Shown: piece after piece, positions 44,003 to 52,857 of the stretch
Layout: every line of letters begins with the position of its first letter
Numbering within the stretch: position 1 is the first letter of the stretch
Source of the DNA: SZAS-103 sp964449135
GTDB lineage: Bacteria > Pseudomonadota > Gammaproteobacteria > Xanthomonadales > Xanthomonadaceae
NCBI GenBank assembly: GCA_964449135.1
Contig: CAYUXZ010000005.1
Coordinates: 1-64,000, forward strand
DNA: 64,000 nucleotides
Reading direction: 5' to 3'
Position numbers and translations under genes: made by a program
Notes under the pieces: model-generated
Told to the model about the DNA's origin: nothing
What the model saw: the letters and a program-made list of their open reading frames with translations, nothing else
Databases searched by the model: none

Positions 44003-47000
44003 ATGCACGCAGTAATTGCGATCGCTGGCGGGTGCCCATGGACGTCGGGGCGGATCGCGCGTCTTGCCGCTCGTCTTGCGCTAATGGCGATCATTGCGGG
44101 CCTGGCCGTCAGCGCCACCGCCGCCACCGATCCCGAGCAGGGCCTGCCGCTGATCCGGACGCTCTCGCCGGCGATGTTCGACACGCCGGCCACGCCGGTG
44201 GGCTCGCAGATGTTCGCGCTGCTGCGCGCGCCGGACGGCAGCCTGCTCGCGGCGAACAACGAGGGCCTGCTGCGCCTCGACGGCAGCGGTTGGCGGACGT
44301 GGGATCCGCTGCGCGGCGCGATCCTCGGCATGGACGACCGCGCCGACGGCCGCGTGTTCGTCGGCGGCGTGGACGATCTCGGCTATTTCGACCGCTTCGG
44401 CGAACACTTTGTCTCGCTGCGCGACTGGTCGAAGCGCCTGAATAAACCGTTCGGTGAATTCTGGGTTGTGCTTGCGGGCGATCGTGTCACCCATTTCGTG
44501 GATCGCGAACGTGCGTACCGCTGGGATGGGAAGCGCATGCAGCTCGTCTATGAGGCACGCGGCGAGACGCGCCAGGGAGCGATGCTCGCGGGCGAAGCGG
44601 TGGTGCTCGATCCGGCAGCCGGTTTGATCCGCCTGGAATCTTCGCCCGCACGGGCTATCGCCGGCAGCGATGTCCTTGTCGCCGCGCACGACTGTGCGCT
44701 GGGCAGGACCGGCGCGCAGATCGCCACCGTCTGCGACGACGGCGTGCTGCGAAACTGGAATGCCGCGGGACCGGTCCGCGCGATCCGGTTGCAGGACGGC
44801 TTGCAGAAGCAACTCGCCGTAGCCAGGCCGTCGGCGCTCGCGGCGACCGCGAACGGCGGCTATGCGATCGCCACGCGGCAGGGGGGCGTATTCCTGCTCG
44901 ATGCGCAGGGCGAATTGCAGGGCCGCATCGGGCAGGGAACCGGCCTGGACAATGTGCGCATCTTCAGCCTGCTCGCGGCCGGCGTGGACGGCCTCTGGCT
45001 GGGCCGCGACCACGGCCTGGCGATCATCGAATGGCCCGGGCAGGTGAGCCGCTACGACATCGATCTCGATCTGCCGCGCATTCCGCTCGGCGTCGGACGC
45101 GTCGGCGGAAAACTTTTCGTCGCGACCTCGGCGGGCGTGTATCGGCTCGATCCCGGGCCCGACGGCTTCGTGCGCGCGCAGCCGCAGGCGATGATCGGCA
45201 ACGTGCTGTTCGACGTGATCGAAACGCCGGACGCCTTGCTCATTCCGGCACGCGAGGGCTTGTACGCGCTCGAAGCGAGCGGCGAGGCGAAGCGGATCGA
45301 TCCGCGTCTGTCCTACGTCGCGCTTTACATGAACGGCTCGCCGCCGCACTTGATCGTCGGCGGCGACGATGGCGCCTGGGTGCTGGAGAAAGGCTCCGGC
45401 GGCTGGCGCGCGGTCGGCGATGTGCCCGGCGTGCATTCCGAAATCCGGCACATCGTTCCCGACGGCCCGACCAGCGTCTGGCTCTCGAGCCGCGCGTCGC
45501 GCCTGCTGTTCCACATGACCTGGGCCGATCGCGGCGAAGGCGCGGCATGGAATCCTGCGGACGTGCGCGTCGAGGACGAAACGCATGCGCCGGGGCTGCC
45601 CGCAGGTCCGATCACGCCGGTGACCTTGCAGGACGGGCTCGCCTTCGCGAGCCCCGAGGGTCTGTTCCGCTACGATGCCGCGCGGCGCCGTTTTCTCCCC
45701 GATAGCGTGCTCAACGGCTTGCTTCCGATCGAGAACGGCGTGGTGCGGCAGGCGCTTCCGTTGGACATGCAGCGGGTGATCATCGCGCAGCACGATCGCT
45801 ACCGCGTGCTGCGGCACAGCGTGTTCGGCTGGGTCGAGGAAACCACGCCGCTCGCGCGCATCCCGCGCGGCGCGGTGCCGCGCGCGCTCTATCGCGATGC
45901 GGACGGTGCCTTGTGGATCACCACCAGCGACGCGGTTTACCGGCACCTGTCCGAATCGCAGGACGCGCTGCCGTCGCTGCCCGCGCCGCGCGTGGTGCTG
46001 GATCGCGGCAACGGCGACGAGCCGCTGAATGCGGCGAACGCCGAGCGCGTGCGGCTGGGCGTCGCGCCGATGCGCCTGACGTTCCGGTTTTCCAGTGCGA
46101 TCCATGTCGGCGCCGAGCGGGTGAGCTACCGCACGCGGCTGGTGCCGCTCGAATCGGCATGGAGCGCATGGAGCACGCGCTCCGTGCTCGAACTGAGCTA
46201 CGTGCCGGGCGGCGATTTCGCGCTGGAGGTGCAGGCGCGCGACCTGTTCGACCGCACCAGCCGCATCACCCGGGTGAACCTGCACCTCGACCGGCCTTGG
46301 TATCTGCGCTGGTGGGCGTGGCTGCTGTATGTCGTTGCAACGCTCGCGATGATCGCGTTCGTGGTGCGCCGTCGCGACCGCCGCTTGCGCAGCCGTGCGC
46401 GCGAACTCGAGGCGCTGGTGCGCGAGCGCACGCAGGAACTGGAGAAGGCCAGCGTCACCGACCAGCTCACCGGCCTGCACAACCGCCACTACTTCGAGAT
46501 CGCCACGCAGGATCTGCTGGCCCGCGAGGAACGCATCCTCGTTGCGCTGATCGACCTGGATCACTTCAAGAAGGTCAACGACACCCGCGGTCACGACATC
46601 GGCGACGTGGTGCTGATGGATGTCGCGAAGCGATTGCTTGCGGTCGCGCCCGGCGACGCCGTGCTGTTTCGCTGGGGCGGCGAGGAATTCATGCTGCTCG
46701 CGCCGCTGGGCGAGGGCGACGACCCCGATGCGACCGTCGTGGGCGTCCTGCATCGCATCGGCGACGTCCCCATCGAGCTCGGCGCTGCTGCGACGACACC
46801 GACGATCGCCGGCGCCGGGCCGACGAGCGCGCCATCGCCAACTCTGGCCATGACCTGTTCGATCGGCTGGGAGATCGCGGCGGTGGCCGAGGGCCCGGCG
46901 ATCCGCGAGGCCCTGCGCCGCGCCGACCTGCACCTGTACGACGCCAAGCATTCGGGCCGGGATCGCGCGCATGGTCCCGACGGCGCGGTCGGGACGCGCG

Positions 47001-47011
47001 ATAGGCATTGA
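44003..47011 (+). CDS. Propeller-sensor diguanylate cyclase (Reg_prop/Y_Y_Y/GGDEF)
   Basis: 1002 aa from ATG 44003, chosen for its GGGGA ribosome-binding stretch; ATG 43985 would add six residues but lies only 13 nt after a -10-like TATAGT (43967-43972). An N-terminal hydrophobic segment, likely a signal anchor, leads into a long periplasmic beta-propeller (LRAPDGSLLAANNEGLLRL, DGLWLGRDHGLAIIEW and similar blades). A Y_Y_Y-type domain and one membrane helix follow (WWAWLLYVVATLAMIAFVV). The cytoplasmic GGDEF domain has DQLTGLHNRHYF, DLDHFKKVNDTRGHDIGD and an intact GGEEF (about residues 892-896). The RxxD inhibitory site is not present. It should make c-di-GMP in response to an outside ligand. 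Confidence 0.9.
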   Translation: MHAVIAIAGGCPWTSGRIARLAARLALMAIIAGLAVSATAATDPEQGLPLIRTLSPAMFDTPATPVGSQMFALLRAPDGSLLAANNEGLLRLDGSGWRTWDPLRGAILGMDDRADGRVFVGGVDDLGYFDRFGEHFVSLRDWSKRLNKPFGEFWVVLAGDRVTHFVDRERAYRWDGKRMQLVYEARGETRQGAMLAGEAVVLDPAAGLIRLESSPARAIAGSDVLVAAHDCALGRTGAQIATVCDDGVLRNWNAAGPVRAIRLQDGLQKQLAVARPSALAATANGGYAIATRQGGVFLLDAQGELQGRIGQGTGLDNVRIFSLLAAGVDGLWLGRDHGLAIIEWPGQVSRYDIDLDLPRIPLGVGRVGGKLFVATSAGVYRLDPGPDGFVRAQPQAMIGNVLFDVIETPDALLIPAREGLYALEASGEAKRIDPRLSYVALYMNGSPPHLIVGGDDGAWVLEKGSGGWRAVGDVPGVHSEIRHIVPDGPTSVWLSSRASRLLFHMTWADRGEGAAWNPADVRVEDETHAPGLPAGPITPVTLQDGLAFASPEGLFRYDAARRRFLPDSVLNGLLPIENGVVRQALPLDMQRVIIAQHDRYRVLRHSVFGWVEETTPLARIPRGAVPRALYRDADGALWITTSDAVYRHLSESQDALPSLPAPRVVLDRGNGDEPLNAANAERVRLGVAPMRLTFRFSSAIHVGAERVSYRTRLVPLESAWSAWSTRSVLELSYVPGGDFALEVQARDLFDRTSRITRVNLHLDRPWYLRWWAWLLYVVATLAMIAFVVRRRDRRLRSRARELEALVRERTQELEKASVTDQLTGLHNRHYFEIATQDLLAREERILVALIDLDHFKKVNDTRGHDIGDVVLMDVAKRLLAVAPGDAVLFRWGGEEFMLLAPLGEGDDPDATVVGVLHRIGDVPIELGAAATTPTIAGAGPTSAPSPTLAMTCSIGWEIAAVAEGPAIREALRRADLHLYDAKHSGRDRAHGPDGAVGTRDRH

Positions 47012-47041
47012 TCGAGTCCGAAGCGGCCGATCCCGCCGGAT

Positions 47042-47896
47042 TCATTCGATCTGTTGTTTCGCGTATTCCTGATCCAGCCGCTCCATCGCGTCCAGCGGCT
47101 TGAGCTTCGCGGCTTTCTCGAACTCGCCCGCCGCATCGTCCTCTTTTTTCTCGCCGTACAGCAGAAGGATGACGTTCGCGGACTCCACGTGCGCGATCGG
47201 CGAGTCCGGGGTGAGCTTGAGCGCGGTCTTGATGTGCGATTCGGCTGAAGAGGCTTTCGCTCCGTAAGTCAGTCCGCCGAGCATCGCGCCGACCTTGTTG
47301 ATGACTTCGGCGTGGAACACGCCCATCGCGAGGTGCGCCTCGGCATGCTTGGGAGCGAGCGCGAGCGTCGCGTCCAGCGAAGCCTTGACCTTGTTGGCCA
47401 GGCCCATCGTGAGGGCCTTGGCCACGCTGATGCCCTGGCTGTAGCGGCCCAGCGCGAAGGCCTTTCGGTAGTGCGAATTGGCCTCGTCGGGCAGCGCGAC
47501 CTCGGCGGCTTCCGCGAGTGCGATGGCCTGCTCGAAGCGCTTGAGCTTTTCGGCGTCGCTCTTCACGAGGTAGGTCGCATGGATGCCGATCGCCTTGACC
47601 GCGACCGAGGCGCCGAGCGTACCCATCGATTCGCCGAGCATGAAGGCTTCCTGGAAATCGCCGCGGTGGAACGCGAGCCAGGCGTGCTGCAGCGTTTCCG
47701 CGAGCTTGCCGGCGTCGAGCCCCTTTGGCGGTTTCTTGACGGCCTTGAGCAGCGCGCCCGCGCGCTTGACGTCGGGGAAGGGTTCGCAATCGCCTGCGTG
47801 CAGCGCGGCCCAGGTCGACTTCAGCTTGTCGCCCGCGTAGTCGTAGCTCTTGGACGCATGAGGGAACACGGTCCAGACGGAGGATTTGGCAGCCAT
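47042..47896 (-). CDS. TPR-like cytoplasmic protein
   Basis: 284 aa on the minus strand from ATG 47896, which has a GGGAGA ribosome-binding stretch; an upstream in-frame ATG (48007) is unlikely. No signal peptide. Helical repeats are visible (AWLAFHRGDFQEAFMLGESM, EANSHYRKAFALGRYSQGIS, HAEAHLAMGVFHAEVINKVG, ESHIKTALKLTPDSPIAHVE). I do not recognise a functional class. It is divergent from the phasin-like gene at 48066. Confidence 0.75.
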   Translation of the reverse strand: MAAKSSVWTVFPHASKSYDYAGDKLKSTWAALHAGDCEPFPDVKRAGALLKAVKKPPKGLDAGKLAETLQHAWLAFHRGDFQEAFMLGESMGTLGASVAVKAIGIHATYLVKSDAEKLKRFEQAIALAEAAEVALPDEANSHYRKAFALGRYSQGISVAKALTMGLANKVKASLDATLALAPKHAEAHLAMGVFHAEVINKVGAMLGGLTYGAKASSAESHIKTALKLTPDSPIAHVESANVILLLYGEKKEDDAAGEFEKAAKLKPLDAMERLDQEYAKQQIE

Positions 47897-48065
47897 GCGA
47901 TTCTCCCGTTGCGAGGCGCCGAGCATGTCGCCGGAATCGCCGGATGGCAAGCCGTGGCGTCCGCTGCGGCGAAAGCCCCATAGTGAACCAACGGTTCCTA
48001 GTGCCAATGCTCAAACGCGGGTTTGGATACTGCGGCACGTCGCATCCATCCATCCGAGGTGAACC

Positions 48066-48542
48066 ATGAGCAAGCAGTCCAGGGCCAAGGCCGCGAAGAA
48101 CGAACGCCCGGTCGCACGCGAGGCGGTGCTGGCCGGCATTGGCGCGGTGTCGCTGATCCGCAGGGGCGCCGGCAAGACACTCGCCGACGCGAGCGCGGTC
48201 GCAGGCCGGCTGCCGAAAGCCGCCGGCGAGCTGATCGAAAACGCCGGTCAGCGCACGACGGCGACCCTCAAGGAAATCGGCGCGCGCGGCAATGCCTTCC
48301 GCTGGGAATTCGAGCGCCTCGCGAAGGTGTTCGGCCAGGAAGCCGTGGCCGCTGGCAGCAATGTGATCGCTGACGTCCAGTCGCGCATCCAGCCGCTGCT
48401 GAAGAAGCTCGATGGCACGCCGCTGGTGTTCGGCGTCACGACCGCGAAGTCGAAGCCGAAGCGCACAGTGGCGAAGGGCCGCCGCAAGGCCGCGAAGAAG
48501 ACCGCCAAGCGCGGCGCACGCAAGACGCGCAAGGCGGCTTGA
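48066..48542 (+). CDS. Phasin-like protein with Lys/Ala-rich tail
   Basis: 158 aa. A helical region of about 110 residues (REAVLAGIGAVSLIRRGAGK, RLAKVFGQEAVAAGSNVIAD, VQSRIQPLLKKLD) is followed by a Lys/Arg/Ala-rich tail (RRKAAKKTAKRGARKTRKAA). The layout is like phasin/PhaF-type granule proteins, whose tails bind DNA. It shares the tail style with the protein at 52324 but little else. A GAGGTG stretch upstream serves ATG 48066. Confidence 0.6.
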   Translation: MSKQSRAKAAKNERPVAREAVLAGIGAVSLIRRGAGKTLADASAVAGRLPKAAGELIENAGQRTTATLKEIGARGNAFRWEFERLAKVFGQEAVAAGSNVIADVQSRIQPLLKKLDGTPLVFGVTTAKSKPKRTVAKGRRKAAKKTAKRGARKTRKAA

Positions 48543-48544
48543 CG

Positions 48545-48662
48545 TCCGAGCCACCCTCACCTCAGCCCACCCCTGCCTCCGCGCTTCGCGCCCCGGCGCT
48601 CGACGACGCGCAAGTCAATGACTTGCAAGCAGCGTCGTCTCGCCCCGCAAGCGGGAGAGGGA
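48545..48662. repeat. REP-like intergenic palindromic element
   Basis: Contains a long imperfect palindrome at 48602-48639 (outer arms GACGACGC/GCGTCGTC, inner arms GCAAGTCA/TGACTTGC) and a CCCGCAAGCGGGAGAGGG stretch. Elements of this kind are common between genes in Lysobacterales. It fills the whole gap between the convergent genes. Confidence 0.55.
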
Positions 48663-48667
48663 GCATG

Positions 48668-49294
48668 TCAGGCCGCGTAGGCGCGCGTGAGGTTGTTGAG
48701 GTGCAGGCGCTCGGCGTCGCGCAGGAACGGCGCGATCAGCATCATCACCTGCAAGATGCCCAGGCGGATCGCGGCGTTCTCGTCACGGTCGCCGCGCACG
48801 CTCGCGTAGTTCATCCAGAAGGTCGCGATCACCAGGATGTTGGTCGCGGTCGCCTCGATCTCGGCGGCCGATGCGCGCATCGCGCCGCTGCGCACCATCC
48901 CGCGCATGACAGCGCTCGCGCTCGCGGATGCGCGCTTGAGGATGCGCGCGAAGCGCAGCCGCAGCATGCGGTTGCGGCTGAGGATGTCAACGATATCGCG
49001 GTAGAGGAACCGGTATTCGGAGATGCACTCGAACACCAGGTGCAGCTGCAGCCAGATGTCCTCGAGCCCGGGCAGCCGGTCGGCGGGCGCGGCCAGCGCG
49101 GCGTCCATGCGCTCCTCGAAGCGCACGAAGATCTGCTCGATGATGTCGTCCTTGTTGCGGAAGTGGTAGTAGAGATTTCCCGGACTGATCTCCAGGTCGT
49201 CCGCGATGTGGTTGGTCGTGATGTTCGGCTCGCCCTGCGCGTTGAACAGGGCGAGGCTCGCATCGAGGATGCGCTGCTTGGTCTGGCGCGCCAT
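48668..49294 (-). CDS. TetR family transcriptional regulator
   Basis: 208 aa. The N-terminal helix-turn-helix is clear: QRILDASLALFNAQGEPNIT, then HIADDLEISPGNLYYHFRNK. The C-terminal ligand domain has several aromatic and hydrophobic residues, fitting an acyl-CoA or fatty-acid type ligand, but that is inference from the neighbouring acyl-CoA genes. It lies 40 nt downstream of the acyl-CoA-binding protein gene in the same direction. Confidence 0.92.
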   Translation of the reverse strand: MARQTKQRILDASLALFNAQGEPNITTNHIADDLEISPGNLYYHFRNKDDIIEQIFVRFEERMDAALAAPADRLPGLEDIWLQLHLVFECISEYRFLYRDIVDILSRNRMLRLRFARILKRASASASAVMRGMVRSGAMRASAAEIEATATNILVIATFWMNYASVRGDRDENAAIRLGILQVMMLIAPFLRDAERLHLNNLTRAYAA

Positions 49295-49334
49295 GCGGAT
49301 CGGTCCGGGGCTTGCGCGGCGGCGCCGCGCGGCG

Positions 49335-49592
49335 TCACTTCATCAACGACTTGACGGTCGCGATGTACTTCTTCATCGCGTCCTCGGCCTTGGTGCCCTT
49401 GAGCTTTTCCCAGGCCTCGTACTTGGCGCTTCCGACGAAGTCGAAGAAGCCCGGTTTGGGCCCGCTGACGTCGCCTTCCGAACCCTGCTTGTACAGCGCG
49501 TAGAGTTTGAGCAGCACGTCGTTGTCGGGACGCTCCTTGAGGTCCATCACCGCCTTGGCGGCTTGTTCGAATTCGGTCTTCAGATCGGCCAT
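49335..49592 (-). CDS. Acyl-CoA-binding protein
   Basis: 85 aa from ATG 49592, preceded by an AGGGG site. The family core is visible: FEQAAKAVMDLKERPDNDVL, LYALYKQGSEGDVSGPKPGF, and KYEAWEKLKGTKAEDAMKKY. It buffers long-chain acyl-CoA in the cytoplasm. It is divergent from the fatty acyl-CoA reductase gene (192 nt apart), suggesting that the two share regulation. Confidence 0.95.
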   Translation of the reverse strand: MADLKTEFEQAAKAVMDLKERPDNDVLLKLYALYKQGSEGDVSGPKPGFFDFVGSAKYEAWEKLKGTKAEDAMKKYIATVKSLMK

Positions 49593-49784
49593 GGCGATTG
49601 CCCCTGATCGTGCGTGCGCGGCGATTATGCGGTGATAGCATGACCCCTCGGGGCGGTCAACGCCAGCCATGCCGGAGCGCGTGATCGCCCGCGATTGTCA
49701 TGTTCCACGGCGTCTGGCAACGTGGCCACACGGGCGCAATCATCTCGCGGTCGGCGGATCGCATCTTCATCAGGAGCGAGAACG

Positions 49785-51776
49785 ATGGATTACTTCGTCA
49801 CCGGCGCAACCGGTTTCATCGGCCGTTATCTGGTCTCCAACCTGCTCAAGCGCAAGGGCACGATCCACGTGCTGATTCGCGCGGGTTCGGAAAAGAAATT
49901 CGAGGCGATCGCCGAAAAGATGGGCTGGGATCGCAAACGCGTGCTGCCGGTCGCGGGCGATCTGGCCAAGGCCAGGCTCGGAGTGCCCGCCGCGAAGGTG
50001 CGTGCGCTGACGGGGAAGATCGAACATTTCTTCCACCTCGCCGCGATCTACGACATCTCCGCCGACGCCGAGAGCCAGCGCGTGGCGAACATCGACGGCA
50101 CCAAGCACGCGATCGCGCTCGCGACCGCGCTCAAGGCCGGCTGCTTCCACCACACGAGCTCGATCGCGGCCGCGGGTCTTTACACCGGTGTGTTCCGCGA
50201 AGACATGTTCGACGAGGCCGAAGGCCTGGACGATCCCTACCTGCGCACCAAGCACGATTCGGAAGGGCTCGTGCGCAACGACTGCAAGATCCCCTGGCGC
50301 ATCTATCGCCCGGGCATGGTCGTCGGCGACTCGAAGACCGGCGAGATCGACAAGATCGACGGTCCGTACTACATGTTCCCGTTGATCAAGAAGATGCGCG
50401 AGGTGCTGCCGCAGTGGATGCCCACGCTCGGAATCGAGGGCGGGCGCATCAACCTCGTGCCGGTGGATTTCGTCGCCGACGCGATGGACCACATCGCGCA
50501 CAAGAAGGGCCTCGACAACCACTGCTTCCACCTCGTGGATCCCGAACCGCAACGTGCGGGCGAAGTGCTCAACACCTTCTGCCGCGCGGGCCACGCGCCG
50601 GAGATGACGATGCGCATCGATGTGCGCATGTTCTCGTTCGTGCCGTTCCCGGTGCGCGCCGCGCTCGGCAACCTGCCGCCGATCAAGCGCTTTATCGCGA
50701 TGATGCTGCGCGACCTGAAGATCCCGAAGGAATCGCTGAAGTTCATCACCTATCCGACGCGCTTCGACAATCGCGAGGCCGAGAGAGCGCTGAAAGGCTC
50801 AAAGATCGTCGTGCCCTCTCTGGAAAGCTATGCGTGGCGGCTGTGGGACTACTGGGAACGCCACCTCGACCCGGATCTGTTCGTCGATCGTTCGCTCAAA
50901 GGCAAGGTCAACAACAAGGTCGTCGTCATCACCGGCGGTTCGTCCGGCATCGGCAAGGCCGCGGCGCTGAAGGTCGCCGGCGCGGGCGCGAAGACGGTCA
51001 TCGTCGCGCGCGGCGAGGAGGAACTGCACGCCACGCGCGATGAAATCGTCGCCGCAGGAGGCAAATGCTTTGCCTACAAGGGGGACCTCGCCGATCTGGC
51101 CGATTGCGACCGGCTGGTGAAGCAGATCCTGCACGACCACGGCCACGTCGACGTTCTCGTGAACAACGCCGGCCGTTCGATCCGCCGCTCGATCGAGTTG
51201 TCCTACGACCGCTTCCACGATTTCGAGCGCACGATGCAGCTCAACTACTTCGGTTCGCTGCGGCTGATCATGGGCCTGCTGCCGAAGATGACCGAGCGCC
51301 GCAAGGGCCACATCATCAACATCAGTTCGATCGGCGTGCTCGCGAACTCGCCGCGCTTCTCGGCCTACGTCGCCAGCAAGGCTGCGCTCGACGCGTTCAG
51401 CCGCTGCGCGCAGGCGGAGTTCTCCGGCAAGAACATCGCGTTCACCACGATCAACATGCCGCTGGTAAAGACCGCGATGATCGCGCCGACCAAGATGTAC
51501 GAGTCGGTGCCCACGCTGTCGCCCGAGGAGGCGGCGGACCTGGTCGTCAAGGCGATCATCGAGCGCCCGAGCCGCATCGCCACGCGCCTGGGCATCTTCG
51601 CCGCGACGATCAATGCGCTGGCGCCGAAGATGTACGAGATCGTGATGAACACCGCGTTCGAACTGTTCCCGGATTCGGCTGCTGCCAAGGGCATCAAGGG
51701 CATGCGCGCGGAAGCCGCGCAGCCGAGCAACGAGCAGATCGCGTTCGCGTCCTTGATGCGCGGTGTGCATTGGTGA
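49785..51776 (+). CDS. Alcohol-forming fatty acyl-CoA reductase (two-domain SDR)
   Basis: 663 aa from ATG 49785, preceded by AGGAGCG. The N-terminal extended SDR domain has TGATGFIG at residues 6-13 and YxxxK at Y152/K156. The C-terminal classical SDR domain has TGGSSGIG at 383-390, NNAGRS, and YxxxK at Y528/K532. The order and spacing, including RFHDFERTMQLNYFGSLRLI and a terminal MRGVHW, match the Marinobacter two-domain reductase that makes fatty alcohols, as I recall it. It would reduce acyl-CoA (or acyl-ACP) to aldehyde and then alcohol. The nearby acyl-CoA-binding protein fits. Confidence 0.9.
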   Translation: MDYFVTGATGFIGRYLVSNLLKRKGTIHVLIRAGSEKKFEAIAEKMGWDRKRVLPVAGDLAKARLGVPAAKVRALTGKIEHFFHLAAIYDISADAESQRVANIDGTKHAIALATALKAGCFHHTSSIAAAGLYTGVFREDMFDEAEGLDDPYLRTKHDSEGLVRNDCKIPWRIYRPGMVVGDSKTGEIDKIDGPYYMFPLIKKMREVLPQWMPTLGIEGGRINLVPVDFVADAMDHIAHKKGLDNHCFHLVDPEPQRAGEVLNTFCRAGHAPEMTMRIDVRMFSFVPFPVRAALGNLPPIKRFIAMMLRDLKIPKESLKFITYPTRFDNREAERALKGSKIVVPSLESYAWRLWDYWERHLDPDLFVDRSLKGKVNNKVVVITGGSSGIGKAAALKVAGAGAKTVIVARGEEELHATRDEIVAAGGKCFAYKGDLADLADCDRLVKQILHDHGHVDVLVNNAGRSIRRSIELSYDRFHDFERTMQLNYFGSLRLIMGLLPKMTERRKGHIINISSIGVLANSPRFSAYVASKAALDAFSRCAQAEFSGKNIAFTTINMPLVKTAMIAPTKMYESVPTLSPEEAADLVVKAIIERPSRIATRLGIFAATINALAPKMYEIVMNTAFELFPDSAAAKGIKGMRAEAAQPSNEQIAFASLMRGVHW

Positions 51777-51828
51777 AAAACGCCGCGCTTGCGAGATGCC
51801 ATGAAAGGCATCTCGCGCGGCGTTTTTC
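51776..51828 (+). terminator. Strong rho-independent terminator
   Basis: A long hairpin, AAAAACGCCGCGC with GCGCGGCGTTTTT, with an inner stem GCGAGATGCC/GGCATCTCGC, starting at the reductase stop codon and ending in a T run. Confidence 0.93.
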
Positions 51829-51883
51829 GAGAAACCATGGACAGCGACTGGCGGACGCGTCATGGATAGACGCCCTTGCGTTA

Positions 51884-51895
51884 TCGAACGTTCGA
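51884..51895. promoter_or_regulatory. Perfect 12-bp palindrome upstream of zinc-ribbon gene
   Basis: TCGAACGTTCGA lies 65 nt before the small gene at 51961. A possible regulator site; no matching regulator is evident. Confidence 0.3.
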
Positions 51896-51960
51896 AAAAT
51901 GTCCCTACAAGGGCCTCTCGCTTAAATGAGTCTCAGACACCATTCTCAGGAAACGTCACG

Positions 51961-52197
51961 ATGCAGGCTACCTTCGGTGATTGCCCGATTTGTCGACAAG
52001 GACAATTGCTAGCGATGAAAAAAGTGATCGGAGGTGAACTGCTTCTGATGTGTGATGACTGCGAGTCCCAGTGGACGTCGCCACAAGAAGCACAGTCGTA
52101 CGAGAACGCATCGCGAGCGGAAGTGGTTGTGGCTCCTGCCTCCAATGAAGAAGTTTGTTCTGCGGGCTGGGAAGAATTTATCGTAGGCTGGAGCTAA
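51961..52197 (+). CDS. Small zinc-ribbon protein, unrecognised
   Basis: 78 aa. Two CxxC pairs (CPICRQGQL and CDDCESQW) about 28 residues apart should bind one zinc ion. The rest is short and acidic. AGGA precedes the ATG by 8 nt. Base composition and codons (AAA, ATG-AAA-AAA, TGT, CAA) are much poorer in G+C than all neighbours, which suggests recent arrival. It sits between two terminators, so it is its own unit. Confidence 0.7.
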   Translation: MQATFGDCPICRQGQLLAMKKVIGGELLLMCDDCESQWTSPQEAQSYENASRAEVVVAPASNEEVCSAGWEEFIVGWS

Positions 52198-52271
52198 CGG
52201 GTAATCTACTCGAAATGAAAAACAGAGCCAGCGGCACTTTTTGCGACTCTTTCTTTCTGCTGCACCACAAA

Positions 52272-52303
52272 TAAAAAACGGCGCCCTAAGGCGCCGTTTT
52301 CGT
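52272..52303. terminator. Bidirectional terminator
   Basis: Hairpin AAAACGGCGCC-CTAA-GGCGCCGTTTT with A and T runs on the two sides. It can end both the zinc-ribbon gene (+) and the phasin gene (-). Confidence 0.9.
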
Positions 52304-52323
52304 TTCGATGATTTCGCGATGGA

Positions 52324-52857
52324 TTACTTCGCGGCTTTCTTCGCCGAAGCCTTCTTAGCGCCGGCCTTTTTCGCCGGAGCGGTCTTTGCGGCTTTCGCTG
52401 GCTTCGCGGACTGTTCCGGCGCGCCCGACAACTTGCGCAGCTCGCGGTTGAGCTGATCGACGCGATCGATCAGCGCGGCAATCTCGTCGCGGCCCGGCAC
52501 GCCCAGGCGGGTCAGGGCGCGCTGCACGCGCTCCTCGAACACCTTCTCGAGGCGGTCCCAAGTGTCGGAGGCGCGGCCGCGCACGGCGCCGACTTTTTCC
52601 TCGACCGCGTCGCGCACCGCATCGACCTTGCCGGTGGCGAGCTTGCGGGTCTTGCTCTCGATGTTCATGCCTTCCTTCACCAGCGCCTCGAACAGGCGCG
52701 AACCTTCTTCCTGGGCGCGGCCGAACGCGCCGACGCCGGCGGTCCAGATCTGCTGCGCGGAACCGCTGATCGTGCGGGTGATCTGCTCGGCTTTCGATTG
52801 CAGGGAATCGGCGGGTTGCGCGGCTTTCGCGTGCGCGGACTTCTTGAGCTTGGCCAT
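52324..52857 (-). CDS. Phasin (PhaF/PhaI-like) with Lys/Ala-rich tail
   Basis: 177 aa. The N-terminal helical part (SAQQIWTAGVGAFGRAQEEG, RLFEALVKEGMNIESKT) is the poly(hydroxyalkanoate) granule-associated pattern. A middle coiled-coil (EKVFEERVQRALTRLGVPGR, LIDRVDQLNRELRKL) follows, then a KPAKAAKTAPAKKAGAKKAS tail of histone H1-like type. It should coat storage granules and perhaps tie them to DNA. Confidence 0.85.
   Translation of the reverse strand: MAKLKKSAHAKAAQPADSLQSKAEQITRTISGSAQQIWTAGVGAFGRAQEEGSRLFEALVKEGMNIESKTRKLATGKVDAVRDAVEEKVGAVRGRASDTWDRLEKVFEERVQRALTRLGVPGRDEIAALIDRVDQLNRELRKLSGAPEQSAKPAKAAKTAPAKKAGAKKASAKKAAK

Noticed and set aside
44081..47008. Very long open frame (975 codons) on the minus strand opposite the propeller-GGDEF gene
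   Set aside because: GC-rich codon bias leaves antisense frames open; the + strand protein has clear domains while the antisense product is Arg/His/Ala-rich with none. The same holds for other antisense frames such as 28819-30078 and 12509-13771.
49705..49725. CCACG-N11-CGTGG as operator for the TetR regulator
   Set aside because: Five-base arms are expected by chance in DNA this rich in G+C; no second copy seen near the regulator.
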